This document shows positions 1-7,827 of a stretch of DNA of 15,828 bases, one piece after another. Location of the stretch: positions 1 through 15,828 of the forward strand of contig JANXSC010000066.1 of the NCBI GenBank assembly GCA_025352845.1. Reading direction: 5' to 3'. The stretch's first letter is position 1; every line of letters begins with the position of its first letter. This stretch comes from Opitutaceae bacterium (GTDB lineage Bacteria; Verrucomicrobiota; Verrucomicrobiia; Opitutales; Opitutaceae). The notes under the pieces are model-generated. The model saw nothing but the letters and a program-made list of their open reading frames with translations. It did no database searches and had not been told where the DNA came from. The position numbers and the translations under genes are program-made.

Positions 1-172
1 AGACGAGGCTGCCGCCGAAGGCGGTGTTGAGGGAGTTTTTATTCTGCTCCTTCGGGGCGGTCAGGGTCAGGGCGCGAGCGTCGCTGACCTCCACGCCGAC
101 GCCCATCGCCTTGGCGAGGGGGATCATTTCGTGGAGGAAGAGCTCCAATGCGGGAACCTTGACCGACTTCAT
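1..172 (-). CDS. YiiD C-terminal-type thioesterase domain protein, 5' part only
   Basis: Reading the minus strand from an ATG at 172 gives 57 uninterrupted codons to the window edge, so the start is present and the rest lies outside. The peptide begins MKSVKVPALELFLHEMIPLA and continues through 'AMGVGVEVSD' to 'NKNSLNTAFGGSL'. The order 'flhe.iPla..mgv', then 'l.l.AP...N.n...TAFGGSL', matches the start of the YiiD C-terminal putative thioesterase family, a single hot-dog-fold domain in which the 'N.n.tAFGGS' stretch forms part of the active-site region. The substrate is unknown; acyl-thioester hydrolysis is a family-based guess. The gene is divergent from the peroxiredoxin gene, with about 90 bases (173-263) between the starts and no clear Shine-Dalgarno motif or promoter. 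Only the N-terminal third is visible, so the full domain content cannot be judged. Confidence 0.72.
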   Translation of the reverse strand, partial: MKSVKVPALELFLHEMIPLAKAMGVGVEVSDARALTLTAPKEQNKNSLNTAFGGSLV

Positions 173-263
173 GCGCGCGGACGGTGGAGGGTTTTATGGG
201 TCGCGTCAAAGCCTCAACGGCCACAAATCGATGTAAATTCCGGCCGCGTTTGACCTGCCGGGC

Positions 264-776
264 GTGGCCCGCTCAGTTCGGCAGGTGATTACCCCAGGCG
301 AAAAACTCGATCTCGGCTTCCATGTTGGCGTCGTGCGGGACGGCGTGGCGGCGGCGGTGGCGTTTGCGGAATTGCTGACGCGGCGCACCATCGTGTCGGT
401 CTACATGAAGAACAACACCCCGAGCTGCGACCGGCAAAACGACGCGCTGATCGCCGTCGCCGCGGAGCTGGATCGCGCGGGTTTCAATCTCATCGCGCTC
501 AGTCGCGACACCTGCCGGGCGCACGTGCGCTACGCGGCGGCGAAGGGCATCGGCTACATCTTGGCGAGCGATCCGGAGGATCGGTTTGCGCGGGCGGCGG
601 GGTCGCTCGTGGAAAAATCAATGTATGGGCGCACGTTCATCGGGCCGGCGCGCGCGGCGTTCGTGCTCGCGCGCGATGGCACCGTGCTGGCGGTGGCGGG
701 GAAAGTGGACACGGCGGAGCATGCGGCGCAGTTGAAGGAGTTGATAAAGCCGCTGGCGGCCGAAACCAAGGGTTGA
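264..776 (+). CDS. PrxQ/Bcp-like peroxiredoxin (AhpC/TSA family)
   Basis: This 170-residue thioredoxin-fold protein probably reduces hydrogen peroxide or organic hydroperoxides in the cytoplasm; no signal peptide is seen. The peroxidatic site is 'NNTPSCDRQND' with Cys55, equivalent to the TPGCT site of Bcp/PrxQ. Further family matches are 'LIALSRDTCRAHVRYA' (78-93), 'LASDPEDRF' and 'LVEKSMYGRTFIGPARAAFV', close to the EK.MYGk...G..R.tFvi block of Bcp. The segment before the active site is unusual: 'GEKLDLGFHVGVVRDG' replaces the common 'G..APdF.L.d..G'. PrxQ enzymes often have a resolving Cys five residues after the peroxidatic one; none is there, and the only other Cys is Cys84. The start is uncertain: GTG at 264 is the first in-frame initiator after a TAA at 234-236, and GTG at 285 is equally plausible. 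Neither has a good ribosome-binding site. Confidence 0.82.
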   Translation: MARSVRQVITPGEKLDLGFHVGVVRDGVAAAVAFAELLTRRTIVSVYMKNNTPSCDRQNDALIAVAAELDRAGFNLIALSRDTCRAHVRYAAAKGIGYILASDPEDRFARAAGSLVEKSMYGRTFIGPARAAFVLARDGTVLAVAGKVDTAEHAAQLKELIKPLAAETKG

Positions 777-834
777 GTCTGCGGCGAGGCGTGGGAACTG
801 TTGCGCGAGTGTCTGTTCTAGCCCTTTACCCCGT

Positions 835-3219
835 ATGCTGAAATCTCCCGCTGCTTTTCGCCGCAGTGTGCTGCTGCTTTTGAGTGCAGCGGCGGCGGTG
901 GGATTTTTGTGGCTGAGGATGACTCGGGCTCCGAGCACTGCGGGCCAGATTCGTTCGGGCGAGAAATCAAATGCGACCCGGCTGAAACCAAGTGTGCCTC
1001 ACGCACCCGTCGTCGTCGCGGATTCGCCAGCGCTGTCGGACCCGGTGACGCACGCCGCGCTATTTTCCTACGTTTCGGTCGCGGACGCGACCGAACTCGA
1101 TGCCGCGCTGCCGGCACCCGCGCACGAAATTCACTACGTGCGGCTCAACCGCGCGCAGCTGACCGGCAAGCGATCGCCTTTCTGGCAGCCGCGGGGCGAG
1201 GGCCGGATCGCGATTCCGCTGCCGCACGGCGGCGTGCTGACGGTCGCGATCGAGGATAGTGAGATGCTCGGGCCTGATCGTTTTGTGAGCCGGGGAACAC
1301 TCGACGGACGCGCGGGCAGCCGCGCGCTCTTTGCGTGGCACGCGGGATTTCTCCACGCGGAGATGAGCGATCCCGTGCTCGGAAATTTCGCGCTGCGCGT
1401 GGCGACCGAGGAGGTTTCGCAGTTCTACCGGATCGCGCCGGAACTCCTGCTGCCCTGCGGCGGTGAGCGCCGCCCGCCACGGCGCGCGGCGGGCGCGGGC
1501 TCGACCACGTTCAACTCTCCCACGCCACCGCCGGTGGCCGCGGCGGAAAATTCCCAGCGCGCCGAGATCCACGTGATGATGCTCTACACGCAGGCGGTGC
1601 TGACCACGCTCAAGGGCGCGTCGCGCGAGGCGGCGTTGCAGAGCGCCTTCGATCTCGCGATTGCGAAGGCGAACGACGCGTTTGCCGCGAGCCTTATCAC
1701 CGCCCGTGTAAAGCTCGTGAAGATCGCGCAGACGAACTACAACGAGAACGCCAGCGGCGCCGCGCTCGTGCAGGACGACGCGCTGACCGCGCTTTACAAG
1801 GAGGACGACGGCCAGATGGACGAGATCCACGCACTGCGCGATGCGGCGGGCGCCGATGTCGTGTGCCTCGCGCTCAACCGCAGCGATTTTGCCAGCACGG
1901 GGCTCAGTTTCCTCCTCGATGAGCAGCAGAATCTCGATAACTCGCGCTTCGCATTCTCCATTTTGTGGTATCCGAATGTGACGGGCACCAACCTCGTGCC
2001 GCACGAACTCGGCCACCTTTTTGGCTGCGCCCATGATCGCGAGCACGCGCTCACGGGCGGCGGGGCGTTCAGCTTCAGCTTCGGCTACCGTTTTACGGGG
2101 GCGGATGGTCAGCAATATCACGACATCATGTCCTATCCGCCGGGGATTGAGCTGAATTTTTTCTCCACTCCGAAACTCACCGCGCCGGCTCCGGCGAATC
2201 GTCCGCTCGGCATTGCGGCCGGCTTCGGGGGCGAATCCGACTCGGCCGCTACGATCGAGCGCACGGCGTTTGCGACGGCGGCGTATCGGCTGCAAACGCA
2301 GACGCCGGCGGGCGCCGGCACGCTCATCAACGTGGCGACGCGCGCCTTTGTCGGCACGGAGGACCGCGCGTTGATCGGGGGCTTCGTGGTGCGCGGGCCG
2401 GGGCCGAAGGAAATATTGATCCGAGCGGCGGGCCCCGGCCTCGCGGGGTTTGGCGTTAGCGGTGCGCTCGCCGATCCGATGATGCGGATTTTTTCCGGGA
2501 GCACGCAGCTCGCCGACAACGACAATTGGTCCACGCCCACCGCGCCGGACCGCGCCGGCGCGCTGGAGATCAGCGCGGCGGCGGCGCGAGCGGGGGCTTT
2601 TCCCTTCGCGGCCGGAAGTGCGGACGCGGCGGTGCTCGTCACGCTGCCGCCCGGCGCCTACTCCGCGATCGTCGAGGGCGTGCGCGGCACGACGGGAGCG
2701 GGTTTGGTGGAAGCCTACGAGACGGGCGCGGGCGCGACGAAAATCGTGAACCTCTCGACGCGGGCCTTCGTCGGCCGCGACAATCGCGAGCTGACGGGCG
2801 GGTTTGTCGTGCAGGGCGCGCCGGGCAGCACGAAACGCATTCTCATCCGGGTGCTGGGGCCGACACTCGCGCGGGAGCCCTTCAATCTGCCCGCGACCCT
2901 CTACGATCCGGAGATGGATTTGCGGAATGCCGCCGGCGATCTGCTGCTGCATAACGACGACTGGAGCGAGGAGGCGATCGGCGGGGCGAGCCCGGCGAAT
3001 GACTTCAACCCGCGCATCAAACTTTATGGCGAGAAACAGATTTTCGCGACGGGCTTCGCGCCGCCCAATCGCCGCGAGCCGTGCATGCTCGTCGATCTGC
3101 CGCCGGGGAACTATACGGTGACGGTGCGGCCATTCCTGCTACTCAGTCCGGACCCGGCCGTCGCGCAACCCGAGCGATCCGGTGTCGGCTTGCTCGAAGT
3201 TTACGAGATCAGTCCGTAG
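835..3219 (+). CDS. Secreted or anchored metzincin (reprolysin-like) zinc metalloprotease with two C-terminal modules
   Basis: A 794-residue exported protease. Residues 11-27 are a hydrophobic stretch after Arg9-Arg10, a signal peptide or membrane anchor without an obvious AxA cleavage site. Residues about 35-240 look like a propeptide. The catalytic domain runs about 243-480, beginning 'AEIHVMMLYTQAVL', with the metzincin zinc site HELGHLFGCAHD at 390-401 (ligands His390, His394 and His400, catalytic Glu391) and a Met-turn 'DIMSYPP' around Met432. These features define a reprolysin/ADAM-like fold, so peptide-bond hydrolysis outside the cytoplasm is a strong inference; the substrate is unknown. 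Two copies of the locus-wide module follow, at about 497-630 ('LINVATRAFVG') and 637-794 ('IVNLSTRAFVG'). Cys208 in 'LPCGGERRPPRRAA', just before the catalytic domain, could be a cysteine switch with an adjacent basic cleavage site. The gene starts 58 bases after the peroxiredoxin gene and converges on the phytase-like gene. Confidence 0.88.
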   Translation: MLKSPAAFRRSVLLLLSAAAAVGFLWLRMTRAPSTAGQIRSGEKSNATRLKPSVPHAPVVVADSPALSDPVTHAALFSYVSVADATELDAALPAPAHEIHYVRLNRAQLTGKRSPFWQPRGEGRIAIPLPHGGVLTVAIEDSEMLGPDRFVSRGTLDGRAGSRALFAWHAGFLHAEMSDPVLGNFALRVATEEVSQFYRIAPELLLPCGGERRPPRRAAGAGSTTFNSPTPPPVAAAENSQRAEIHVMMLYTQAVLTTLKGASREAALQSAFDLAIAKANDAFAASLITARVKLVKIAQTNYNENASGAALVQDDALTALYKEDDGQMDEIHALRDAAGADVVCLALNRSDFASTGLSFLLDEQQNLDNSRFAFSILWYPNVTGTNLVPHELGHLFGCAHDREHALTGGGAFSFSFGYRFTGADGQQYHDIMSYPPGIELNFFSTPKLTAPAPANRPLGIAAGFGGESDSAATIERTAFATAAYRLQTQTPAGAGTLINVATRAFVGTEDRALIGGFVVRGPGPKEILIRAAGPGLAGFGVSGALADPMMRIFSGSTQLADNDNWSTPTAPDRAGALEISAAAARAGAFPFAAGSADAAVLVTLPPGAYSAIVEGVRGTTGAGLVEAYETGAGATKIVNLSTRAFVGRDNRELTGGFVVQGAPGSTKRILIRVLGPTLAREPFNLPATLYDPEMDLRNAAGDLLLHNDDWSEEAIGGASPANDFNPRIKLYGEKQIFATGFAPPNRREPCMLVDLPPGNYTVTVRPFLLLSPDPAVAQPERSGVGLLEVYEISP

Positions 3220-3233
3220 CCGTGCGGCTACGG
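3214..3233. terminator. Bidirectional terminator-like hairpin shared by two convergent genes
   Basis: The sequence is CCGTAGCC-GTGC-GGCTACGG, a perfect 8-bp inverted repeat with a 4-base loop. The left arm contains the TAG stop of the metalloprotease (3217-3219) and the right arm contains the stop of the minus-strand phytase-like gene (3228-3230). There is no T-tract on either side, so it does not fit a classical intrinsic terminator fully. Its symmetry and position suggest it ends, or protects the 3' ends of, both transcripts. Confidence 0.55.
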
Positions 3234-5079
3234 CACCTCGTAAACTTCGGCGAGGCTCACGCCGCTGCGGCCGGCGGAGTCGGCGATGTTTACCGTGTAG
3301 GCGCCGGGATCGAGGGTGACGAGGAGCGCGGCGTCCTTGCTGCCTTCGGGCAGGGCGAAACCGCCGACGGTCACGGTCGTGGTGCGAAGGTCGGCGGCGA
3401 GCGTGCCGTCGTTCCAATTGTCATTGGCGATCACGAGGCGCGCGTCCTTGTCGAAGATTTGGAGCACGGGATCGGGGAGGGTGCCGGGGACGCCGAACGC
3501 CGCGAGGCCGGGACCGATGCCGCGGACGACGAACGACCGCGCGCGCGCCCTGCACGACGAAGCCGACGATGTGCGCGTCGGCTCCAGGACCGGTCAGGCT
3601 GCGGCTGGAAATGTTGATCAGGCGCGTGGCGAGCGACACGCGATAGACGAGGATCATCGAGTCGATGTTCGGCGAGGAGCTAAACGACGAGCCGTCCTGA
3701 AAGCCGTCGCTGGTGGAGAAATCGTTGTCGTTGCCGACGAAGACAAAAAAATCGTCGGGCGCGACCGGGTCGTTGGCGGGCGCGATGGCGAGGCTCTCCC
3801 ATTTCTCGGCGAGCGTGTTGCTGTTGTCGGAGGAGCTGTTGTTCAGCCCGAATTTCACGAGCTGCGCCGTGTCGTTGAGATCGAAGAGGACGGTGGAGGT
3901 GGCGGGCGTGACGGCGGCGGCGAGCACGCCGTTGGGCGCGACGGGCGTGGCGACGGTGTCGAACGCGGTGCCCGCGATGTTGGTCGCGCCCGAAATGTCG
4001 TAAACCATCACGGCGCGCAGGAGCGACGCGGCGGTGGCGGAACCGCGGCCGTTGCTGTCGCGCACGAGCACGAGAAATTGTTTGCCGCTCAGAAATGCGA
4101 TGTCGCCGATCGAAGCGACTTGCTGCACGCCGGCCTGCGTGAAGAGCGGCAGCGGCAACACCCATTCGCCGCGCAGCGTGGTGGCGGCGGGGTTTGAGAT
4201 GTCGTAGGCGAGGAGCCGGGTGTAGCGGCGGAGGCTGTTACCGCCGGCACCGCCGTCCTGCCGCGTGGCGGACTGCAACATGGCGTAGAGCGTGCGACCG
4301 TCGCCCGAGGCGCAGAGGCCTTCGAAGCCCTGATTGTTTTCGCGCCCGGTGGTGGGTCCGCTCGGATTGGCCGACGGTTGACCGGGAGCGGGGTTGTCAG
4401 AGGAGAAGGAGTCACGTCCACCGCGTTTGGGAATGAATGCCTCGGGCGGACGGATGGCGCTGAGGAGCACACCGGCGGCGGAGAAACGGTAGAGATAGGG
4501 GCCGTATTCGTCCGAGACGAAGAACGAACCGTCGGGCAACAGCACGAGGCCCTCGGCGTCGAGGGAGAGCCGGTTGTTGAACGCGACCGGTAGCACGGGG
4601 AAACCGGCGCGCGTGGCCGTCGCGGTGGGCGAGGGATCGAGCGAGGTGAGCAGCGTGCCGTTGGCTTCGGCGTAGAGGGTGGTGTCGGCAAGCGTGAGCC
4701 CGAGCTGGAGCTGGTTCGTGGCGCCGTTGGGAGCGGGTGTGAAGGAAACGCTGAGACGGTGGCGGCGCGGCGTGTAGTTGGTCGGGCCGCCGCTGCGCAT
4801 GATGCCGCGATCGGGCTGCGAGTAGATCGTGCCGGAGTAGGAACCGTCGACGTTGCGGCGCCACGTGCTCAGATCGACGGCAAGGCCGGAGAGCGAGCCG
4901 AAGGTTTCGCCGAGCCGGTCGCGCTGCGCGGCGGGGATTCGGCCGACGCCGACGAGGCCCTTGTTGACAAAGGTCGAGCCACCGATCGAGACCGTCGTCT
5001 GCGCGGCGGCGCGGGGCCCTGCGAGGCCGGCGAGGATGAGGGCGACCAATGCGGCGAGGCAGGGAAGGCGACGAGGCAT
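3228..5079 (-). CDS. Exported phytase-like esterase (esterase-like activity of phytase family), frameshifted near its C-terminus
   Basis: The start chosen is ATG at 5079, because it gives a clean signal peptide: MPRR, a hydrophobic core (about 8-20), then GPRAAAQ with a likely cut near residue 26. An open frame continues upstream to 5172 but adds 31 non-signal residues. The body matches the phytase-like esterase family, a beta-propeller-type domain. Matching blocks are 'LDAEGLVLLPDGSFFVSDEY' (173-192), 'NNQGFEGLCASGDGRTLYAM' (248-267) and 'RLLAYDIS'. Substrate and true activity are not predictable; the family name does not prove phytate hydrolysis. At the C-terminus 'LINISSRSLTG ... IVGFVVQGA' opens one copy of the locus-wide module. 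The frame then breaks at the CG tract 3538-3548: frame one runs through an Arg-rich tail to a TGA at 3421-3423. The rest of the module ('SFVVRGIGPGLAAFGVPG' to 'SLAEVYEVP') lies in another frame ending at 3228. Restoring two bases gives a 617-residue protein. Upstream, 101 bases separate it from the divergent VTC gene. Confidence 0.8.
3538..3548. repeat. CG dinucleotide tract at the frameshift of the phytase-like gene
   Basis: An 11-base run, CGCGCGCGCGC, sits exactly where the minus-strand reading frame changes inside the C-terminal module. Adding one CG unit makes the coding strand read G-A-R-A-R-S-F-V-V-R-G, continuous with the conserved module on both sides. The tract could be a slippage site, a fixed mutation or a sequencing or assembly error; sequence alone cannot decide. 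Confidence 0.6.
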
Positions 5080-5144
5080 GGGCGGATGTTGGCGGCGTCG
5101 GTCCCAGCAAGTCGAATTCATTTCCCCGGATGATTTTTGCGGTT

Positions 5145-5157
5145 GCGTGGGCCACGC
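5145..5157. promoter_or_regulatory. Palindrome in the divergent intergenic region before the VTC operon
   Basis: GCGTGG-G-CCACGC is a perfect 6+1+6 palindrome ending 23 bases before the VTC start, in the 101-base gap shared with the divergent phytase-like gene. Position and symmetry would suit a repressor operator or a short leader hairpin. No convincing -35/-10 pair is visible, and short GC-rich palindromes arise by chance in such DNA, so this is tentative. Confidence 0.25.
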
Positions 5158-5180
5158 CCGCCCGCGAAACATGCGGGACG

Positions 5181-6035
5181 ATGTCGGATGACCGAGCCCA
5201 GCGTCAGCGGCGCGAAATCAAATACATGCTCCGGGAGGAGCAGGCGCTGGCGGTGCGGAGCTATTTAAGCAGTTATCTGGAGCCGGACGAATTTGCGGCG
5301 GGGAAGCCCGACAATTCCTACGAAGTCCACACGCTCTACTTGGATTCCAACGAGCTGATCACTTATCAAGCGGCGAATAATGGAGAGCGAAATCGCTTCA
5401 AGCTCCGTATCCGCTACTATGACGACAACCCGTTTTCTCCGGTCTGTTTCGAGATCAAGCGGCGGATAAATGAAGGCGTGGTGAAGCAGCGGGCGCGGGT
5501 GAAGCGCGAGGCGGTGCGCGCGTTGCTCTGCGGCGAGAGCCCGCGGCCCGGGTTCTTGCACAGCTTCAAACCACAGGAATGGTCCGACCTGTTGGATTTC
5601 TGGCAACTGGTCGAGCGCCTGCAGGCGGCGCCGCGGGCGCACAACTCCTACATGCGCGAGGCCTACCTCAACCAGCCCGAAGCCTCGGTGCGCGTGACTC
5701 TCGATCGCGCGATTCGCATGGGTCCGGAGTTCAGCTGGGATCTCGGCGTCGAGATGCATGATGGCGTCGAGGTCTTCACGGGCTTCGTTGTTCTCGAGCT
5801 GAAATTCACCGAGCGCATGCCGACGTGGATGATTGAGATGGTGCGCGGCTTCCAATTGAAGAGCTCGGGGGCCGCGAAATACGTCCAGGGCGTCGAGTTG
5901 CTGGGCGAACAAAAGGTCGCGCGCCGCCTCACCGGTTTCGAGTGGGGCAACGCCGTTGTCTCCACCGCCACGAGTGCCCCGTGGCTTGATGCCTCTGCCG
6001 CCATCCGCGACGCCCTCGGCCCCAATCGTCAATGA
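5181..6035 (+). CDS. VTC-domain polyphosphate polymerase-like protein
   Basis: This 284-residue protein is a single VTC domain, the fold of the yeast Vtc4 catalytic domain that makes polyphosphate from ATP in a tunnel lined with basic residues. Landmarks are 'REIKYML' (11-17), 'HTLYLDS' (50-56), 'NRFKLRIRYYD' (71-81), 'FEIKRR' (90-95), 'KQRARVKRE' (102-110), 'RVTLDR', and near the end 'ELKFTERMPTWM' and 'GAAKYVQGVELL', equivalent to the usual SKY block. The conserved Arg/Lys and Glu residues of the family are therefore present and an active enzyme is plausible. The start is ATG at 5181, where similarity begins; the frame stays open upstream to 5049, but that part overlaps the antisense phytase-like gene. 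There is no signal peptide, so it acts in the cytoplasm, probably at the membrane with its partner. Its stop overlaps the next start (ATGA), indicating translational coupling. Confidence 0.88.
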   Translation: MSDDRAQRQRREIKYMLREEQALAVRSYLSSYLEPDEFAAGKPDNSYEVHTLYLDSNELITYQAANNGERNRFKLRIRYYDDNPFSPVCFEIKRRINEGVVKQRARVKREAVRALLCGESPRPGFLHSFKPQEWSDLLDFWQLVERLQAAPRAHNSYMREAYLNQPEASVRVTLDRAIRMGPEFSWDLGVEMHDGVEVFTGFVVLELKFTERMPTWMIEMVRGFQLKSSGAAKYVQGVELLGEQKVARRLTGFEWGNAVVSTATSAPWLDASAAIRDALGPNRQ

Positions 6036-6715
6036 ATGCATTCTTCCTCGGCGACCACGCCTCCGCCCCCACCAGTTTCCAGGCGCTCATCCTCGCCATC
6101 GCGCTGGCCTACCTCTTTGGCCAGATGATCGCGTGGGTCTATGTGTTCACGCACTCCGGCGTGTCCTACTCGCGCTCATTCGTCGTCGCCCTGATCGTGC
6201 TGCCGGTGCTCGTCGCGCTGGTGCTGATGGTGATGTCGAACAACCTCATCACGGCCTTCGGGCTCATCGCGGTGTTTGCGGTGGTGCGTTTCCGCAACGT
6301 GCTCCGCGACACGCTCGACACCTGCTACGTGCTCGCCGTGATCATCCTCGGCACGGCGTGCGGCACGCAGAAATTTTCCTCGGCCATTGTGGGCGGGCTC
6401 GCGCTCTCGGGTTTGTTCATCTTCCTCTGGATGACGGCGTCGGGCACGCGGCATCGTTTCGATCTCATCCTGAATCTCCGCTGGACGCGGCCGGCCTCGG
6501 AGCTGGAAACGGTCAGCCATCTGCTCAACCGCCACAGCCTGCGCGTGCATATCGCGAACCAGCACTTCGGCAAGGGCACCGATGCGGCGAATCTCTCCTA
6601 CCGCGTGCTGCTCCGCGATCCGTCGCGCGCGGCGGAATTGCTCACGGAGCTGGCCGAAGTCCCGGGTGTCGACCGCGTGTCGAGCGTGCAGGCCGCGGAC
6701 GAATCGGAAATTTAA
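6032..6715 (+). CDS. DUF4956 family membrane protein
   Basis: A 227-residue inner-membrane protein whose start ATG overlaps the VTC stop. Hydrophobic segments lie at about 15-38, 48-68, 70-86, 97-112 and 117-135. A conserved basic/acidic stretch, 'VVRFRNVLRDTLDTCYVLAV' (84-103), is typical of DUF4956. After the last membrane segment comes a soluble C-terminal part (about 140-227), 'ELETVSHLLNRHSLRVHIAN' to 'AEVPGVDRVSSVQA', which looks like a small alpha/beta ACT- or MgtC-C-like domain (my inference). DUF4956 has no firm function that I know, but it is commonly a neighbour of VTC-domain proteins. A role as membrane anchor, channel or regulator for the polymerase is a reasonable guess. Six bases separate its stop from the HlyD-like gene. 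Confidence 0.85.
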   Translation: MNAFFLGDHASAPTSFQALILAIALAYLFGQMIAWVYVFTHSGVSYSRSFVVALIVLPVLVALVLMVMSNNLITAFGLIAVFAVVRFRNVLRDTLDTCYVLAVIILGTACGTQKFSSAIVGGLALSGLFIFLWMTASGTRHRFDLILNLRWTRPASELETVSHLLNRHSLRVHIANQHFGKGTDAANLSYRVLLRDPSRAAELLTELAEVPGVDRVSSVQAADESEI

Positions 6716-6721
6716 CCCCCC

Positions 6722-7822
6722 ATGGACAGCCGCATCCTGACTCCCATCCCCACGCCGCCAGCCCAACGCTGGCGCGAAATCCGGCTGCTTTATCTTCCAC
6801 GCGCGATGTTCGTCGCGGTGAGCCTTTTGGTGATCTGGCTGTGGGGCACGGCGGTCGCCCCTTCGTCGCTCGTCGCCGAGGCCGAGGCGTTGGGCGCAGA
6901 TTTGCGCGCGCCGCAAGCCGGCGTGATTGCGAGCCTCAAGGTCGCGATCCACCAGCCGGTGAAAACAGGCGAAGTGGTGGGCTACATCGCCGCGGCCAAC
7001 CCGCGACTGCTGGAGGCGACCTTTGCCGTCATCCGTGCGGAGGTCGGCATGCTCACCGACTCCATGGCGGGTGCCACCGATCGGCAGAAAATGGCGCTGG
7101 ATATGGAGCGCATGCAGCTCGACTGGATGAGCCATCGCGTGGACCGTGTCGCGCTGCAGGGCAAGCTTCAGCAAACGGAGGCCGACTTGGGCCGGGCCGA
7201 GCCGTTGAGCCGCGCAGGATTGATCACTCAGGAAAGTTTCGAGCAGTTGAAAATCACCCGGGACAGCCTGGCCGCGCAGCTCGAAGAAAAGAGCCGGCTA
7301 ATCGCCCGGCTTGAGCCGGCGCTCACCCGGCTCGCGGCCTCCGATCCGCAGGCCGGCGGATTGTCCGGCGAGTCGGCACTCGCCGCCGCGATCAAGGTGC
7401 AGGAGGCCAAGTTGAAACTCGCCGAGGCCGAGCTGACCCCCGTGCCCATGCTCGCGCCGATCGATGGCGTGGTCGGGGTTTTGCTCCGGCACGCGGGAGA
7501 AACGGTGATGGCGGGCGACGCCGTGCTGCGCGTGACCGCGCCGAAACCGGAGCGGCTCACCGGCTATCTGCGGCAACCGCTGCCCTTCGAGCCGAAGCCG
7601 GGGATGGAGGCGGAAATCCGCACGCGCGGCACGCCCGCGAAAACCGCCGCGACCAAAATCACCCACGTGGGCGTCGCGCACGAAATCCTTTCGCCGAGCA
7701 TGATCGCCGCCATGCATCTCCTGCCGCAGCCCGCACCGGAGACGGCGGTGCGGGTGGAATTCGCGCTGCCCGCCGGCCTCGATTTGCGGCCCGGCGAGCA
7801 TGTGGATGTGAAGGTGCGCTGA
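6722..7822 (+). CDS. HlyD/membrane-fusion-protein-like periplasmic adaptor
   Basis: A 366-residue protein with a cytoplasmic N-terminus, one membrane span at about 28-45 and a periplasmic remainder. The first half-lipoyl motif is 'LRAPQAGVIASLKVAIHQPV' (61-80). Charged helices fit an alpha-helical hairpin (about 95-240), including 'DLGRAEPLSRAGLITQESFE', the turn region common in HlyD/EmrA proteins. The second half-lipoyl motif is 'LAPIDGVVGVLLRHAGETV' (244-262), followed by a beta-barrel region to the C-terminus. Such adaptors link an inner-membrane pump to an outer-membrane channel, but neither an ABC/MFS/RND pump nor a TolC-like gene is visible here. It is the last gene of the VTC-DUF4956 operon, so it may serve that system rather than drug efflux. 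No signal-peptidase site is seen. Confidence 0.85.
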   Translation: MDSRILTPIPTPPAQRWREIRLLYLPRAMFVAVSLLVIWLWGTAVAPSSLVAEAEALGADLRAPQAGVIASLKVAIHQPVKTGEVVGYIAAANPRLLEATFAVIRAEVGMLTDSMAGATDRQKMALDMERMQLDWMSHRVDRVALQGKLQQTEADLGRAEPLSRAGLITQESFEQLKITRDSLAAQLEEKSRLIARLEPALTRLAASDPQAGGLSGESALAAAIKVQEAKLKLAEAELTPVPMLAPIDGVVGVLLRHAGETVMAGDAVLRVTAPKPERLTGYLRQPLPFEPKPGMEAEIRTRGTPAKTAATKITHVGVAHEILSPSMIAAMHLLPQPAPETAVRVEFALPAGLDLRPGEHVDVKVR

Positions 7823-7827
7823 GGAAT

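Noticed and set aside
24..236. Plus-strand frame of 70 codons at the left end
   Set aside because: It lies opposite the minus-strand thioesterase frame, which has a clear family match; the plus product has none.
1060..2952. Long minus-strand open frame (630 codons) across the metalloprotease gene
   Set aside because: The product is rich in Arg, Ala and His with no recognisable domain and lies antisense to a gene with clear metzincin motifs; it is a GC-driven shadow frame.
2323..3216. The two modules in the metalloprotease as a recent DNA duplication
   Set aside because: Similarity is clear at protein level but the nucleotide sequences have diverged widely, so this is an old domain repeat, not a recent tandem duplication or mobile element.
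3421..3577. Arg-rich tail of the phytase-like frame as a genuine C-terminus
   Set aside because: The tail is what the conserved module DNA gives when read out of frame, while the correct module continues in another frame to 3228.
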